Shown here piece by piece: positions 10,563-22,223 of a stretch of 64,000 bases of DNA. Each line of letters begins with the position of its first letter. Positions within the stretch are counted from its first letter, which is position 1. The translations under genes and the position numbers were made by a program. The stretch lies in NCBI GenBank assembly GCA_004802705.1, contig SGPL01000028.1, positions 51,103 through 115,102 on the forward strand. The letters run 5' to 3'. The notes beneath the pieces are model-generated. The model worked only from the letters and a program-made list of their open reading frames with translations, was not told the DNA's origin and did not search any database. This DNA is from Bondarzewia mesenterica. Taxonomy: Eukaryota > Basidiomycota > Agaricomycetes > Russulales > Bondarzewiaceae.

Positions 10563-13085
10563 ATGGACAGGGACCGTTCACGTTCTACCTCTCCTCCTCG
10601 AATAGATAGGCAGATTAGCGAATACAGGCGACGAGAGAGGTCTAGGGAGGGCTCCTCGCGATACGACAGAAAGTCATCGAAACAAGACGACCGTGATGAA
10701 GACTACCATGGAAGAAAGAGGACTCGCAGTCAGAGCAGAGACAGGAATGACCATGGCCGCAGTCGACGGGACCGGAGTCGCAGCAGAGATGACGACAGGA
10801 AGGAGAAGAAGTGAGTACCATTTCTCTCTTTGACTGGAGGGACAGAGCTCAATATATTCAATAGACGTAAAAGGGACAAGTCAGAGGAACGAAAAGCTCG
10901 CAAGGCTGAGAAGAAGAGGATGAAGGAAGAGGAGGAGGCCCGCCAGATAGCCGAACTCAGTGTCTACAGTGCAACTGACAATCCCTTCCACGATGTGAAC
11001 CTCGGCCAACAGTTTAGATGGCACAAGAAGAACGAGAAGGAGAAAAAGCAGGGTCTGACATTGGCAGAGGCGCAGCGCAGAGATGCGTTGAGGCGACAAG
11101 AAGCGAAGGAAGAATTGGAGAGGCTGAATCGGCGGCGTGCTGAGCGGGAGGCAGAGCAGCGTCTTAGAGAGGAAGAGGAGGTGAGAATGCAGAGGTTGGC
11201 AGAGTCAGCGCAGATGGCTGAATGGGTCGCAAAAGATGGAGACTTTCAGCTGGAGCAAGAGCGGAGAAGGGCTGCCATCCGTATCAAGGAGAAGAGAGCG
11301 AAAGCTATCGACTTCTTGGCTCTCAATCTTCGTTATGTCAACCCAGTGGAAGACGAGGTTGACGAGGTTGACACTGAAGAAGCGGGATTGGAGATTGACT
11401 TAGATGAGCCGTATAATATCTTCAACGTGAGTTTCTTACATTATCCGGCATCCCTTGGTCCTCACCATACTTCAGAGCCTATCCCCAGACCAAGTCGAGG
11501 AATTACACGATGACATCGAGCGGTATTTGCAATTGGAGCAGTCCGACGTAAATATTGATTTTTGGACAGTGAGTATCCACTTCAGACTAAATGCTCTCGA
11601 CGTTGCTCATGCGTGTGCATAGAACATGATGGTTGTATGCAAGGATCGGTTAGAGCGTATCAAGGCCGATCAGCGACTCGGTGTTGAAGCTGCGACAGCT
11701 GTGGAGTCTGATATCACAGCATTGTTGCAGGGCAAATCTTACGACCATCTCGTTGCGCTTCAACGACAGATACAGGTTAAACTCTCCAGCGGTGAACCAG
11801 TTGACACTGATTACTGGGAGAGTTTGTTGAAGAAACTATTGGTGTGGAAAGCGAAGGTAACTGCGCCCCGTCTCGATCTATCTGTATATCCGTTCTTGAC
11901 GTCCTTGTCTAGGCCAGATTAAAGAGCCTTCACGAAGTTGTCGTTCGTAATCGGTTGGAGCAGCTTCGCAAACGACAGCGAGACGAGGCACTTCAAGCGC
12001 AAGAAGAGCTTCTCGAGGGTGTCGCTAACTCTGCTGCTGCTGGGAAGGCACGTGCGGTCGTCGTCGAACCTACTACCGAACGAGAGTCAATACTTACTGA
12101 GGAAGTCGAACGATACGACCGCGCCATGAGTCCAACATTGATTGATATCACGAAGTTGCCGTATGAGGAGAGGCAAATTGACATTGTTCTTGAGATTGAC
12201 GATAAACGAGCTCTGGTGAGTCGGATTGATGAGCGTGTTTCTTCTGCCGATCTCACATAAAAGTATAGTTCGAACAACGCCGAGCGGTGGCAGCTTCTCG
12301 ATTCATCCCCAAAGCCGCTCAACCTGCGCCCGAAGAACAGGACGCTGAGGCTGCTAGCGGTGCAGATCTTGCATCAGAGGCACTTTACAGAGCTGAGGCG
12401 GAGAGGGATATGGACGAAGAAGAAGAGCTTTTCAATCTTGAAGAGAATATCGTCAACCCGACGACGTACAATTGGGAAGACAAATATCGGCCACGCAAAC
12501 CCAGATACTTCAATCGCGTGCATACGGGCTACGAGTGGAACAAATATAATCAAACGCATTATGAGTACGTGTTTGATTGATAACAGCTTGGATTTCAACT
12601 CACCTTCTCGCAGTACCGACAATCCTCCTCCCAAGGTTGTGCAGGGCTACAAGGTTTGTGCCACACGTTTTCACCCCCTGCATTCCTCGTTCATACGGGT
12701 CAGATGCTGACCACGAGCCGCAGTTCAACATCTTCTATCCAGACCTTATCGACAAGTCGAAAGCGCCCTCGTATAAAATTGTTAAAGAGCCAGGCAACGA
12801 TGATACTGTGCTTCTCCACTTTACTGCGGGGCCACCTTACGAGGACATCGCCTTCAGGATTGTGAATCGTGAATGGGAGTTCTCTCACAAACGGTTTGTG
12901 TGGTCTTTTTTCCCCCTCAAAAATACATTTCTTCTCACACCGAACGTGCAGTGGATTCCGAAGCAGTTTTGACCGCGGCTGTTTGTCGCTCTGGTTTAAT
13001 TTCCGACGCAATGTAAGCTTTCGTCCATACGTCTATCTGATAATGTCTGAGGACTCATGTTTACCTGCAGTTCTATCGTAAATGA
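10563..13085 (+). CDS. CAY1: Cactin, spliceosome-associated protein
   Basis: Cactin is a nuclear protein of late spliceosomes, required for accurate splicing in fission yeast and animals. The start ATG opens an RS/RD-rich head (MDRDRSRSTSPPR...). A long charged helical middle follows, with the family signature NPFHDVNLGQQFRWHKKNEK near residue 130. The conserved C-terminal domain starts at YNWEDKYRPRKPRYFNRVHT and continues with GYEWNKYNQTHY, FNIFYPDLIDKSKAP and WEFSHKRGFRSSFDRG. The protein ends RRNFYRK after a last tiny exon (13071-13085). About nine exons; all splice joins found by eye keep the frame. The start lies 358 bp from that of the divergent ClpX gene. Confidence 0.95.
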
Positions 13086-13687
13086 GACATCTGTACAACT
13101 GCATTGGTGTTGCACCGGGCTTCATGTATATACATTCATCCGTCTGTATATCTGCTGCATTCTGCAATTTTACTTTGACACATGAATCAAAGCTTCCGAA
13201 GCGCACTGTAAGCCACGATCTCACTATCCGCATTGTTTCTGGCCGGCCATGCCGTAGGTTTCACCTGACAATCTTGATAGTTGTGTTTCGTTTACAGTAC
13301 TGACATCTATCACAGTCGACGCATCGCATTGTGTGCTTGGATCCTTGGAGAGGTATACAAGAGCGGCGCGGAAGACACGTGCTGTCAGTGGCCCAGGTCG
13401 GTGAGTCCGAGTCCCTCTTGAACTCGGACGGCAGCGTGCTTCTATGGTTGGCCTTCTCCTTCTTTTCTAATCGTCAATGCACACTGTGGCTTTACTCCTC
13501 TACATAGTATGCTTCCCGATCGTGGCACGCCAGCTCGCGTTGTTCCGGCGTGCCACGCCGTTCCCAAATCGCAAGCTCCATTGTCAACGATCCACACATT
13601 CAGCGCCATGCGAGGCGCTGCTTTAAATAAGGAGTCGAGACTCGTCTGGTTCGCAGTTGCTCACCCACCTCACTGCTTCTCCGGACG
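13086..13687. other. Intergenic, promoter side of cyclin-domain gene
   Basis: No gene is seen. A tttaaataa box at about 13622-13630 lies some 60 bp before the downstream ATG and could act as its TATA element. Confidence 0.5.
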
Positions 13688-15582
13688 ATGTACTCTGCCC
13701 TGAAGCCTTCCCTTCCTCCAGCCAATAAGTACGCTTATGGTGACAGCAATACCTCCCATAAGTATTCTTACCACCGTCCGGCCGTCTACGCTTCTCCTAT
13801 CACCCCCGAAGACTTGCTTCCATCTATTCCGATACGTAGATGGCACAGGTCGACGGAAGACATTGAGGCTCAGAGAGGTTTATCTGCCAATGGCTTGACG
13901 AAGCTGGGCCCGGTGCTCAGCAAGTCAGGTTACAGTCGTGAAGCGGAGATGAACGGTGAAGCAGACTAGCTCGAGCTCTCTTGACAAGATACTGATCTCA
14001 CTTTTCGTAGCTCCTGCGTTGAACTCAGCGCGCAGTCATCTGCCAGCATCCTCAAGGAGACGCGTCGACTCCAATTTGAACGGTGTCCAGCCACCCTTTT
14101 CTCGGGGTGATAGAATGTTTCCCTATTCTGTAGGATATTGGCTCTTTCTGATGATCGCCTTTGACGATGTTAATTTCTCATCTTTGCAGACCTCACCTAC
14201 TTCGTTCGATAGTGTTGGACATGATGGCTCGAGAAAATTTGCTCAGGAGTTGCCGCCTGATGTTTTCATCTCCAAGACACAGAGCTCCCACTCTCACGCG
14301 ATCAAGCAGGACTCCCGGACTGGCACGGATAGCTCGAACCACATCAATCATCCATCTCAGACGGGCTGGCCCGCTGCACTCCCTGGCGCTTATCCTTCTC
14401 GACAGGCGGAAAATCCATTGGTAGATCCCAAACAAGGGCTAATTCCTACGGCATCAAAAGAGGATAAACGGACGCTCAGTGCATTCTCTGAGTGGGTTGT
14501 TGACTATCTCTATCTGTTGGCCACAACGGGGAGGATGTCTGATGAGCCATCTGCATCGTTCGTTTTGCTTCGTCCTTTTTATCTCACTTAGTTGAACTTA
14601 TAACCCTTTGGGGCAGAAATCTGCGTGAATGGCATTCGAATCACGCGTACCAACTGGCGGTCAACTGCATCCGCACGGTCCTTCTCAACACTTTGTTACC
14701 TCGGACGGTGGTCTTCTTAGCTCTGTGGTACTCTACTCGCCTCCCATTATCGCCAACGTCTGTTGTGTACTCGAAAGATGTCGCGAGATCGAGGTTTCAA
14801 CACACTCTGAAATCTGAAGCTCGGACTATCGAGGATTACTTCACCAAGACTTTCTTGGTGGGATTGATGATAGCCGAAAAGTGGTTGAACGACAACGCCT
14901 ATGGATTGAAGGCCTGGTAAATATTGATTCCGTTTGTTCATATATTTTCTTTCCATCTGAATGAATCATTGTTTTCAGGGGACAGGTCACTGGCATTTCA
15001 AGGTCGATTCTGAAAAGTCTGGAAATTTCCGCGCTGTCCGTGTTGAACCACGATTTGCGAATATCTGCCAATGAATGGCAACAATGGTTGGGGCATCTTA
15101 GGCACTGGAATGCCTGTCTCGCCGCCCCGCAGCTGGTCTGTCTTTACCACACAGCTCCTTGTTACTACATAGGTCGCGCCATAGAGGAGATTGGTCATGC
15201 GTCGGATCTGCGCTGTGACGGTCGAGGCGCGGCATCACCGCATTTCCTGAAGGCTCTGCAGCCTCAATCTCCTGCGCAGGCCGCTTCATCGGCTCCCGCA
15301 CAGCGCGCCCATACCAGCAATGCTCACCCTTCCTCGTTGTCGATCATCCAGCCTGCTCGACGGTCTACAAGAATAGACCCTATCGCGTCGCGACCAAGGA
15401 AGAATTCTGCCGCGGCCCCTGGCCATGGTATATATAGGAGCGATATTGAGATGACTCAGGTCGCAGACTCTAGCTATCAACGCATACCATCGATGCCTAC
15501 ATCCGTTCGTCGCAGTGCAGTCAACGTCTGGGCATCACGTATACCCGCTCAGAGACTCGCCTATCAGGGGATTTGTGTTTGA
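13688..15582 (+). CDS. Cyclin-domain protein A (Pho80-like)
   Basis: A protein with one N-type cyclin box like that of Pho80/Pcl cyclins, which activate a cyclin-dependent kinase; partner and pathway cannot be read from sequence. The start ATG gives MYSALKPSLPPANKYAYGDS. Exon 1 ends at 13953, and the intron at 13954-14010 rejoins at APALNSARSH. The cyclin box runs from YQLAVNCIRTVLLNTLL through FLALWYSTRLPLS, TFLVGLMIAEKWLNDNAYGLKAW and, after an intron, LNHDLRISANEWQQWLGHL. The tail is Ser/Pro/Arg-rich. It matches the paralogue at 34517-37050 both around ITPEDLLPSIPIRRW and across the cyclin box. The central exon boundaries are my reading; the last stop is at 15580. Confidence 0.8.
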
Positions 15583-16431
15583 CCTCTTGGAGGAAGGCCA
15601 TGGCATAGTCGCTGGCGCCAATGTCTATGGAACTCTTTCATCAGACATGACCTTCTCTGTCCTCGCAAGACCTATCCCATGCGACTTTTATGACAGCTCT
15701 TGCTCGTCTCCACGGTCATTCAGTACGAGGATTCGTTTCTTGGTTATTGGCATTTTACTTTCTTGAAACTCACGTATGATTTTCGTGCCAGAGGAATACA
15801 TTCGTCCTTTACTATCTGGTGGTTTCTGAACGCAAGCCTGTAGGATGCTTACTTAGCAATTTTGATGCACCTGTCATGACAGTCATCGATACAGGCTTTT
15901 CGCCTTCTGTTGTCATGCACGGTGCTACTGACACTGCACGCTCGGCACAAGTCGTCCTTTTCCGCATACTCGTGAAGTTCAACGGAAGTGTAGGTGCTAC
16001 CCGCTCTGACTTGGAGGTGCACTCCGAAGACTTTGGCCAGTCAACGTTGACTAGTCGACTGTCAGACGCCACTAGTAGTACTGTATCAACGTAGATTGAT
16101 GTACTGCGGGCGCAGTGCAGACGTTGCGTTCCACCAAGTACTTTTCGGAATTAGCTCACTTCAGGTTTACAGTACATGCACTGTTACATAACGAAAACCA
16201 ATCTGAAGTTTTATCATATGCTCGTTGCATATTTGCATGCTCGTAGTGTTTGTTTCGTCGTCAGTCAATATGAATGTCGCAGAACAGTCCTCTACGGCGC
16301 AGATAATTTTCTGTGATAAGTTGACTCCCTGGCCCAATATGGGTGATTGACTTTGTCACGCATGACACGTACTCCTGGTAGTGTGCCACTCAGCCCTTTC
16401 AAGTTCGCCTGCTCAAGTCAACAATACCAGC
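15583..16431. other. Intergenic between cyclin A and RNPS1-like gene
   Basis: It holds only frames without recognisable similarity, including one of 91 codons at 15819-16094 that I do not support. It should include the cyclin 3' UTR and the promoter of the next gene. Confidence 0.5.
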
Positions 16432-17328
16432 ATGTCGACTAGAAGTCGATCCCCTTCAGCACCTCCGCCGCCCGATGTCGACGTCGACATGGAGAACGGC
16501 ACTAAAGAGAATCCCGATTCTAAGGTCGTCGTCGTCACCAATCTCACGCGCAACGTCGTAGAGGCCCACCTCCGCACTATCTTCAACTTCTATGGCAAAA
16601 TCATGAAAGTCGATCTCCCTGTATACGGAAAATGTGCGTTCGAGACCTATTCCTATCTCTTCCAGATTTTTTGACTGTTGCCCCTTCTAACAGCCGGCCA
16701 GAACAGAGGAAAAGCGGCATTGGAGTATGAGGATTCGGCTGCCGCACACAAAGCAGCGTCGCACATGAATGGGGGACAGCTTGATGGTGCCGTGTTGAGT
16801 GTTGAGCTGTCCGATCTTCCCGTGCGCTCGCGCTCTCGCACACCCCCTCGCCCGCGCGGCGCGCGCAACGGGCGCGAAAGAGCTCGTTCTCTCTCTCGTT
16901 CTCGGTCGCGTTCGCGCTCTCCCAGGTTTGGCAGAAGGGATCATCCTCGCTACGGCGATGGATACCGCAGACCACCTCCCCGTAGGCCGCTACCCAGGGA
17001 TACTTATCGCCCCGTCTCCCGTTCTCGCTCGCGTTCGCCAATCCGTAGAGGCGGAGGATTAGGCCCCAGAAGAAGGTCGCCGAGTTACGAGCGTGGAGGA
17101 TACGGCCGAAAGGGACGCTCGCGGTCGGCTAGCTATTCGGTGCGCTCGAGCCGTTCTCGCACCCGTTCATTGTCCCGTTCCCGTTCCCGCTCCCGCTCGT
17201 ACTCTTCCTACTCGAGATACAGCAGGAGTCGCAGTCGATCTAGGTCTTTCAGCAGAGGGAGAAGAAGTTATAGCAGGGATGATATCAGAGACAGCAGATC
17301 GAGGTCACCACCACCGCGAGAGGCGTAG
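16432..17328 (+). CDS. RNPS1-like RRM/SR protein
   Basis: A nuclear RNA-binding protein with one RRM and an arginine-serine tail, the layout of RNPS1, a splicing and exon-junction factor. The ATG at 16432 is chosen because the upstream frame has only a GTG. The head is MSTRSRSPSAPPPP. RNP2 is VVVVTNLTRNVVEAHL, and RNP1 is NRGKAALEYED just after the single intron, followed by AHKAASHMNGGQLDGAVLSVEL. From about residue 120 on, the protein is RS/SR repeats mixed with Arg-Gly and Pro runs. Another small SR protein of the same domain order is possible, so the family is surer than the exact name. Confidence 0.85.
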
Positions 17329-17466
17329 CACTTTTTCACGTACAGTAACTTCTCTTTCCTTGCACATAGCTATCGTTTGTATTTGATATCGTCAAAATAT
17401 CGTGCTCCATATTCATTTATTACAATCATTAAGAAAAGATCATATGTCTTCAAAATAGCTAGCTAT

Positions 17467-20400
17467 CTAGTCATCACTGTGAATGGAATCGTCGTCAGCA
17501 AGGAAAGGCCTACGAAATGCTGTCAGCGAATCAACTTCAACTAAGGTGTACAGTATGTTCACTCACGTATATTCATAATCATTTCTGATGGCGTTCGACA
17601 TCCATTCCTCGTCAGCTTCCTGCAGAGGGAAGCCTGGGCCACCAGCCAGGCTGAGAATAACGGGAAGGAGTACGAGTCCGTGTAATGCACCGGAAATAAT
17701 TAATGTAAACCACATGCGGAAATAATAAATCTATGGTTCCGGGTCAACTAGAGCCATCCGAATGTGAAGTCCCCGTACTCACCTCGAGAAGTTTCGAACG
17801 CGTGAGAGCAAGCACACTCATCCCGATCAGCTTTGTGAATGTGATCCCCGACAAGACCTGCAGGATTCCCCATGTTAGTATTACAGAAGTCTGCGAAGAA
17901 AGGATGTATGCTACTCACGGACGGTCCAACGTCGACCAACGCTGTCCACATCCTCTCGTCACGCTCCTTCTGCCCGGCCGGATGATCAATGGGCAGCCCA
18001 GACCCTGAACTCATGAACGCTCGCGCAACATGCGCACAAAACTCGACAGCGATTCCCAGGGAGATCACAAGGTTTACCAGACTGATGGCATTCAAGCTGA
18101 TCCCCCACAGACCCATCATCCCCATGACGTTCACCACGGTCAGCGCGACGACTGCCGTGACAATAGTGCCCGTTCTCCAGGACCCGAGGAGCAGCGCTGT
18201 GACAATGAGTACAGATGCTAGACCAAGACCGAGGACTTCTTGAGTAATGGATATAATGTGGGCATACTGGTCAAAGAAGACAAAGAAGAGGGAGTATGGG
18301 AAGACAGGTGCACCAGTCCGCTCCGATAGATCGTTTGCAATGCGATTCGCTGCGTCAAAGGCGTGGATGAAGTCGACCTGACTCTTGAGTGGCGAAGTAA
18401 AAGTCCGGAAGTGAGATGCAACGACCTTGTCTCCCTCAGCGCTCAATGATAGGGCCGTCCCGAAGGACGCTTCGCCAGCTAGAGGACAGTCCTCCGAAGT
18501 AGGTGACACCAACCATTGCTTCAAGTAGCGCATAAATTCCTCGCCTTCGGGTAACCCATCCATCGTGATATTCCATGCTGGCTCTTTTCCTAGCATACAA
18601 GGCTGACACAATCGCGAAGAGTCCTGCGCCGTACAGAACCTGGTCGGATCGCGCTTTCGAACCCGACAGCAGGAGTCCATGGTCGGATTCAGCCAATTGA
18701 GGAAATCGTCAACCCACGATGCAGTCGGCTGTGAGATGAAAGAGACTTCGGGCCGTTTGCGTTCAGCTTCAAGAACGTTAGCCACTGAGAAATCGTCGCA
18801 TGTAGTGAACCGTCCGCAAAGAGTTTGCTGGCCAGGTCGGTGCGTTACGTCAACGTCATGAGAGACAAAGTACACGGGGGGGGCCGACGTCCAGATACGC
18901 GTCTAGGCTGTCGAAATAAGGTATGAGGTATGACTCCGATGGCAGGGCCAGGCGCTGGTCTGTTGATAAAAATTAACTGAGAGAAGGAATTTGAAGTGAT
19001 GATACGAACTTACCCAGCCCAAGTTCAATATGTTGCATGGAAATGACGGAAGCAACGAAGAATCCTCCAAAAACCATAAGGATTACGCCTTTTACCATAG
19101 GACGTAGCAGGAAGGGAGCATAATACTTGCGAATGGTCCGTGCGAGGATGCCTAGGTTGTTACCGCTGGGAGGGGCATCCAGCAGTTGAATCCTCGAAGG
19201 AAGCCGGATGCAGGGAAAGCAGTCGATTCTACTCGACTGGCGCATGAACACAGGTGAGCGATAAATCTCGTCTCTCAAGACAAGGACGTACCTCTATCCG
19301 GTGCAGATCCAAAGCAAGAGCGCTCACGAACACAGTCACTTGCAAAAGAGCATTCAAAAAGACGCTCCCTGCCGCATACAGCGCAAAGTTCCTGACAGCC
19401 GGCATAGGAACAAGTGCCCCAAGAGCAAAGGCAACAGTCTCCGTGATGGTGCTGAGCAGTATCGATGGGCCCATCTTCGCCAACGTCCTCGCTACTCGCT
19501 CCTCCGGCGACAGATACAACGGCACGGACGTCGCATCCACCGACTCGTCATGCGAGGATTCAAAGTGTGAGCGGCGCGATGCGGGGGATGCCGATGTCGG
19601 GAAATTCAAGCTCCGTTCGGGTGGGGCAGCATTTGGACCGTGCAAGAGGTTCTGGCGATCGAGTTCGTGGACGAGAATGAAGACGTTATCCACGCCGACA
19701 GCCAGTACGAGGAAAGGGATGACCTCTGCGATGATGAGGGTCACCTTGACGCCGGCTGCGGAGAAAAAGCCTACAGAGGATGATACAGAGAGGATGACGA
19801 GCGCGATGCCAAAAAGGCCCAAAGTAAATTTGGATCCCACAAAGAGTTTGCGTGGAAGACGAGGGAATATACGTGGAACGTTCCGAGAGTCAACGGATAT
19901 AGTTGAGGAAGATAGACGGGAACGGGTGAAGAAAAAAGGAAGGTTTGAAGCCCAGCGCCAGAGGGAAGATGTGATGCCCTCTTCTTCACGACCAGCGAGG
20001 CCGTTGCCCAGCGTCAATGACACGTAGATGAACATGGCAAGATACGATAGGACAACGACCTTGACATCTGTATTCGTGCTTTTGTTCAACTCTTCTTCGA
20101 GTGAGACACCGGTGGAAAAGGCTATATCCAAGCCTGCCTGCTCAGGAGCTCTCTCGCTGAGATCTACGAGATACTCCCTTAGCTCCCGCTCCCATTCCAT
20201 CGCCCGCTCCTGCACCTCTAAATCAAGCGAGTTGGACACAACGATAGTCACGACCAAAGCCTCAGCATCGAGGTACTTGCGCTCTGTGTCTGGCACCTTG
20301 CCCAATACATATTTCGGACCGAGAGGCTGCTGGAAATCTGGTAAACACTCTGCTGGGGTACGCGCACACTTCTGTATGCGATCAGCCCAGGTGTCCGGAC

Positions 20401-21995
20401 TCGTGTTGTCAATGTCATTCTCGAACCATGCCGTGACGGATTGGAAAACACAAGCGCCGCGGGGCCCAGCAGGTTTGAAGCAGACATCAGACAAACGGTA
20501 GCCGTTGGGAGATGAACGGAGGGAACGGATGTCAGATTCAACATCGAACCAGTACTTGAGGTGATCCCAAGAAAGGACAGGAGGCTTGACCTCCACGGCC
20601 TGCATATCCGAAGAAATATTATACCCAAGTTCACTCGACTCCACAGGGACGGAGGTGACAAAAATCTGCTGCGCGCGATAGAAAGGACCAAAATTCTCGT
20701 CGAAAAAGTCCTTCTGCAGCTTGCTCTCCGAGTCTGGCGCTACCCATAATCGCACAGGATCTGTCTCCACGCTGAAGTCCTTCCATCCAATATTGAGCAA
20801 GCCAACAAAAAGTGAACATTAATGCGAAAGTCAACCAAGGATAGGTTGCGGCGAAGGAGCCCAGGTGGTAAAAGAGTGACCGGAGGACAGTGTTAAGGCG
20901 GTATTGGCGCGGTTGGACAGATTCTATGGGGTCTAGAAGGGTGACTGCACGGCCGAGACGAGATTCTGGTTGAGTGGAGGTTGATTGCTCGCCGTCAACG
21001 AATCGAGCAAGGGAGGAAGCACCGACCAAGCCACGGGCATGTAACCTTGGAGAGAGGGGAGTATCTGACGCAGTCTCCGCAGACAAGACCATGCGGTCGT
21101 ATTTCTTCTCTCTCCTTAACCGAAGAGCCCGCTGTATGCTGTATCCGGAGACGAAGGCAAGCGCACAGAGGGCATAAGCTAGAACGAGGATAAATGTGAG
21201 GCAGGAGATAGCGCCAACATGACATGTATCTGTGCCGTCTGGTGGTGGGAGATAAGGGAGCTCCTGGCAAACCTGAGGACAGTCAATACACGTGCATCGA
21301 CTGAGAAGATCACCATCTGCACAATTCCTCGCACGTCGATTGTAGGGCTCCATTTGTGGTGGTGCAGTGAGGGGGAAATTGATCTGAAATGGACTCCCTA
21401 AATCCTTCTCGTCGCCCAAGTACTTCAAAAACCCTGTGTAATTCGTCGCTCCGCCTCCGATGAGGTCCATGGCATAAGTATTGGCTGCGCCGACCTGAAC
21501 CTTCTCGCAACTGTCGAAAAAGCCCCTTCCGAATTCTTCGCCTACAAAAAAAGTCAAGAGATTTGACGGCCGTTTTGCCTATTGAAGACACCTGCTTGGA
21601 AGTCACGTTTACGAATGAAGCCTGGTTGGGGGAGCAGGTGAAATGGCAGAAGAAGGAGCGGAAGTTGTTTCGGCAGGCGGGACATGACGATATCAAGGCC
21701 TCTGCTTGACCAAGATTGTCGCGCAGAACTTCCAGTTGGTCAGTGTCACAACATGTAGGTCCGTCCGCGAATCCTTCGCCACATACTGACATGAGAAGTG
21801 CACGAACTTTATTGTCGGGCTACCATGTCTGAGATGAGTTCACCGCGAACAGATAGAAGTGTGTTTGCAACGTACCTCGACAGGGGATCCGTCAAAAGGA
21901 CATGGTAGAGGTTTGCCGAACCATCCCTTACTTCCACACGATCCCCTCATGGCGCAGCGCCCTCCGTTAAGGGCCTGCGTCGACTTGCTAGCCAT
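17467..21995 (-). CDS. NCR1: NPC1-type sterol transporter (Ncr1)
   Basis: A polytopic vacuolar/lysosomal membrane protein that moves sterol out of the lumen. The cysteine-rich N-terminal domain opens with GRCAMRGSCGSKGWFGKPLP and CCDTDQLEVLRDNL. Then come CIDCPQVCQELP, a membrane helix, VETDPVRLWV, the large lumenal domain, and the sterol-sensing domain with AVGVDNVFILVHELDRQ. Later parts are DVGPPVYFVSHDV and a second permease half (NAISLVNLVISLGIAVEFCAH). The end is NDYEYTPFLADDDSIHSDD. Three one-base frame breaks interrupt it, each in a homopolymer (21546-21552, 20807-20811, 18876-18883). From ATG 21995 the model lacks a signal peptide. An upstream ATG at 22168, spliced into ALNGGRC, would supply a hydrophobic RVLFVLFIPLHA segment. 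Divergent from DPH1. Confidence 0.93.
18876..18883 (-). other. NCR1: Frame break in eight-C run of NPC1
   Basis: Upstream reading YFDSLDAYLDVGPP and downstream reading VYFVSHDVDVTHR are in different frames. Seven C instead of eight gives the family sequence DVGPPVYFV. Confidence 0.85.
20807..20811 (-). other. NCR1: Frame break in five-T run of NPC1
   Basis: TFALMFTF and VGLLNIGWKDFSVETDP are joined only if one T is removed; the gap is far too small for an intron. Confidence 0.8.
21546..21552 (-). other. NCR1: Frame break in seven-T run of NPC1
   Basis: KTAVKSLDFF and VGEEFGRGFFDSCEKVQ meet here in different frames. Six T instead of seven joins them. Confidence 0.8.
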
Positions 21996-22223
21996 AATGG
22001 CGACGTGTACGCGTCAAAATCCCTGGAGACCAAATCAGCAACTTAGAAGGAAACGTGAAGAGGAATGAAAAGAACGAACAGGACGCGTGTCAAGGTCGAA
22101 TGGACGTGGTGAACGATCGACTGGCACGATGAGGAAAGCCGAATTATGTACGGGCTCAGCCACTGCATGACCGCATACAAATCTCAATCCAGCACTTCAG
22201 ATTTCGGCCTTCTACCAGTTACC

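Noticed and set aside
16601..17041. 146-codon minus-strand frame over the RNPS1-like gene
   Set aside because: Antisense of RS repeats produces long open frames.
19254..20027. 257-codon plus-strand open frame inside NPC1
   Set aside because: It is antisense to a strongly conserved coding region and its Arg/Ser-rich content mirrors the sense codons; no family-like sequence.
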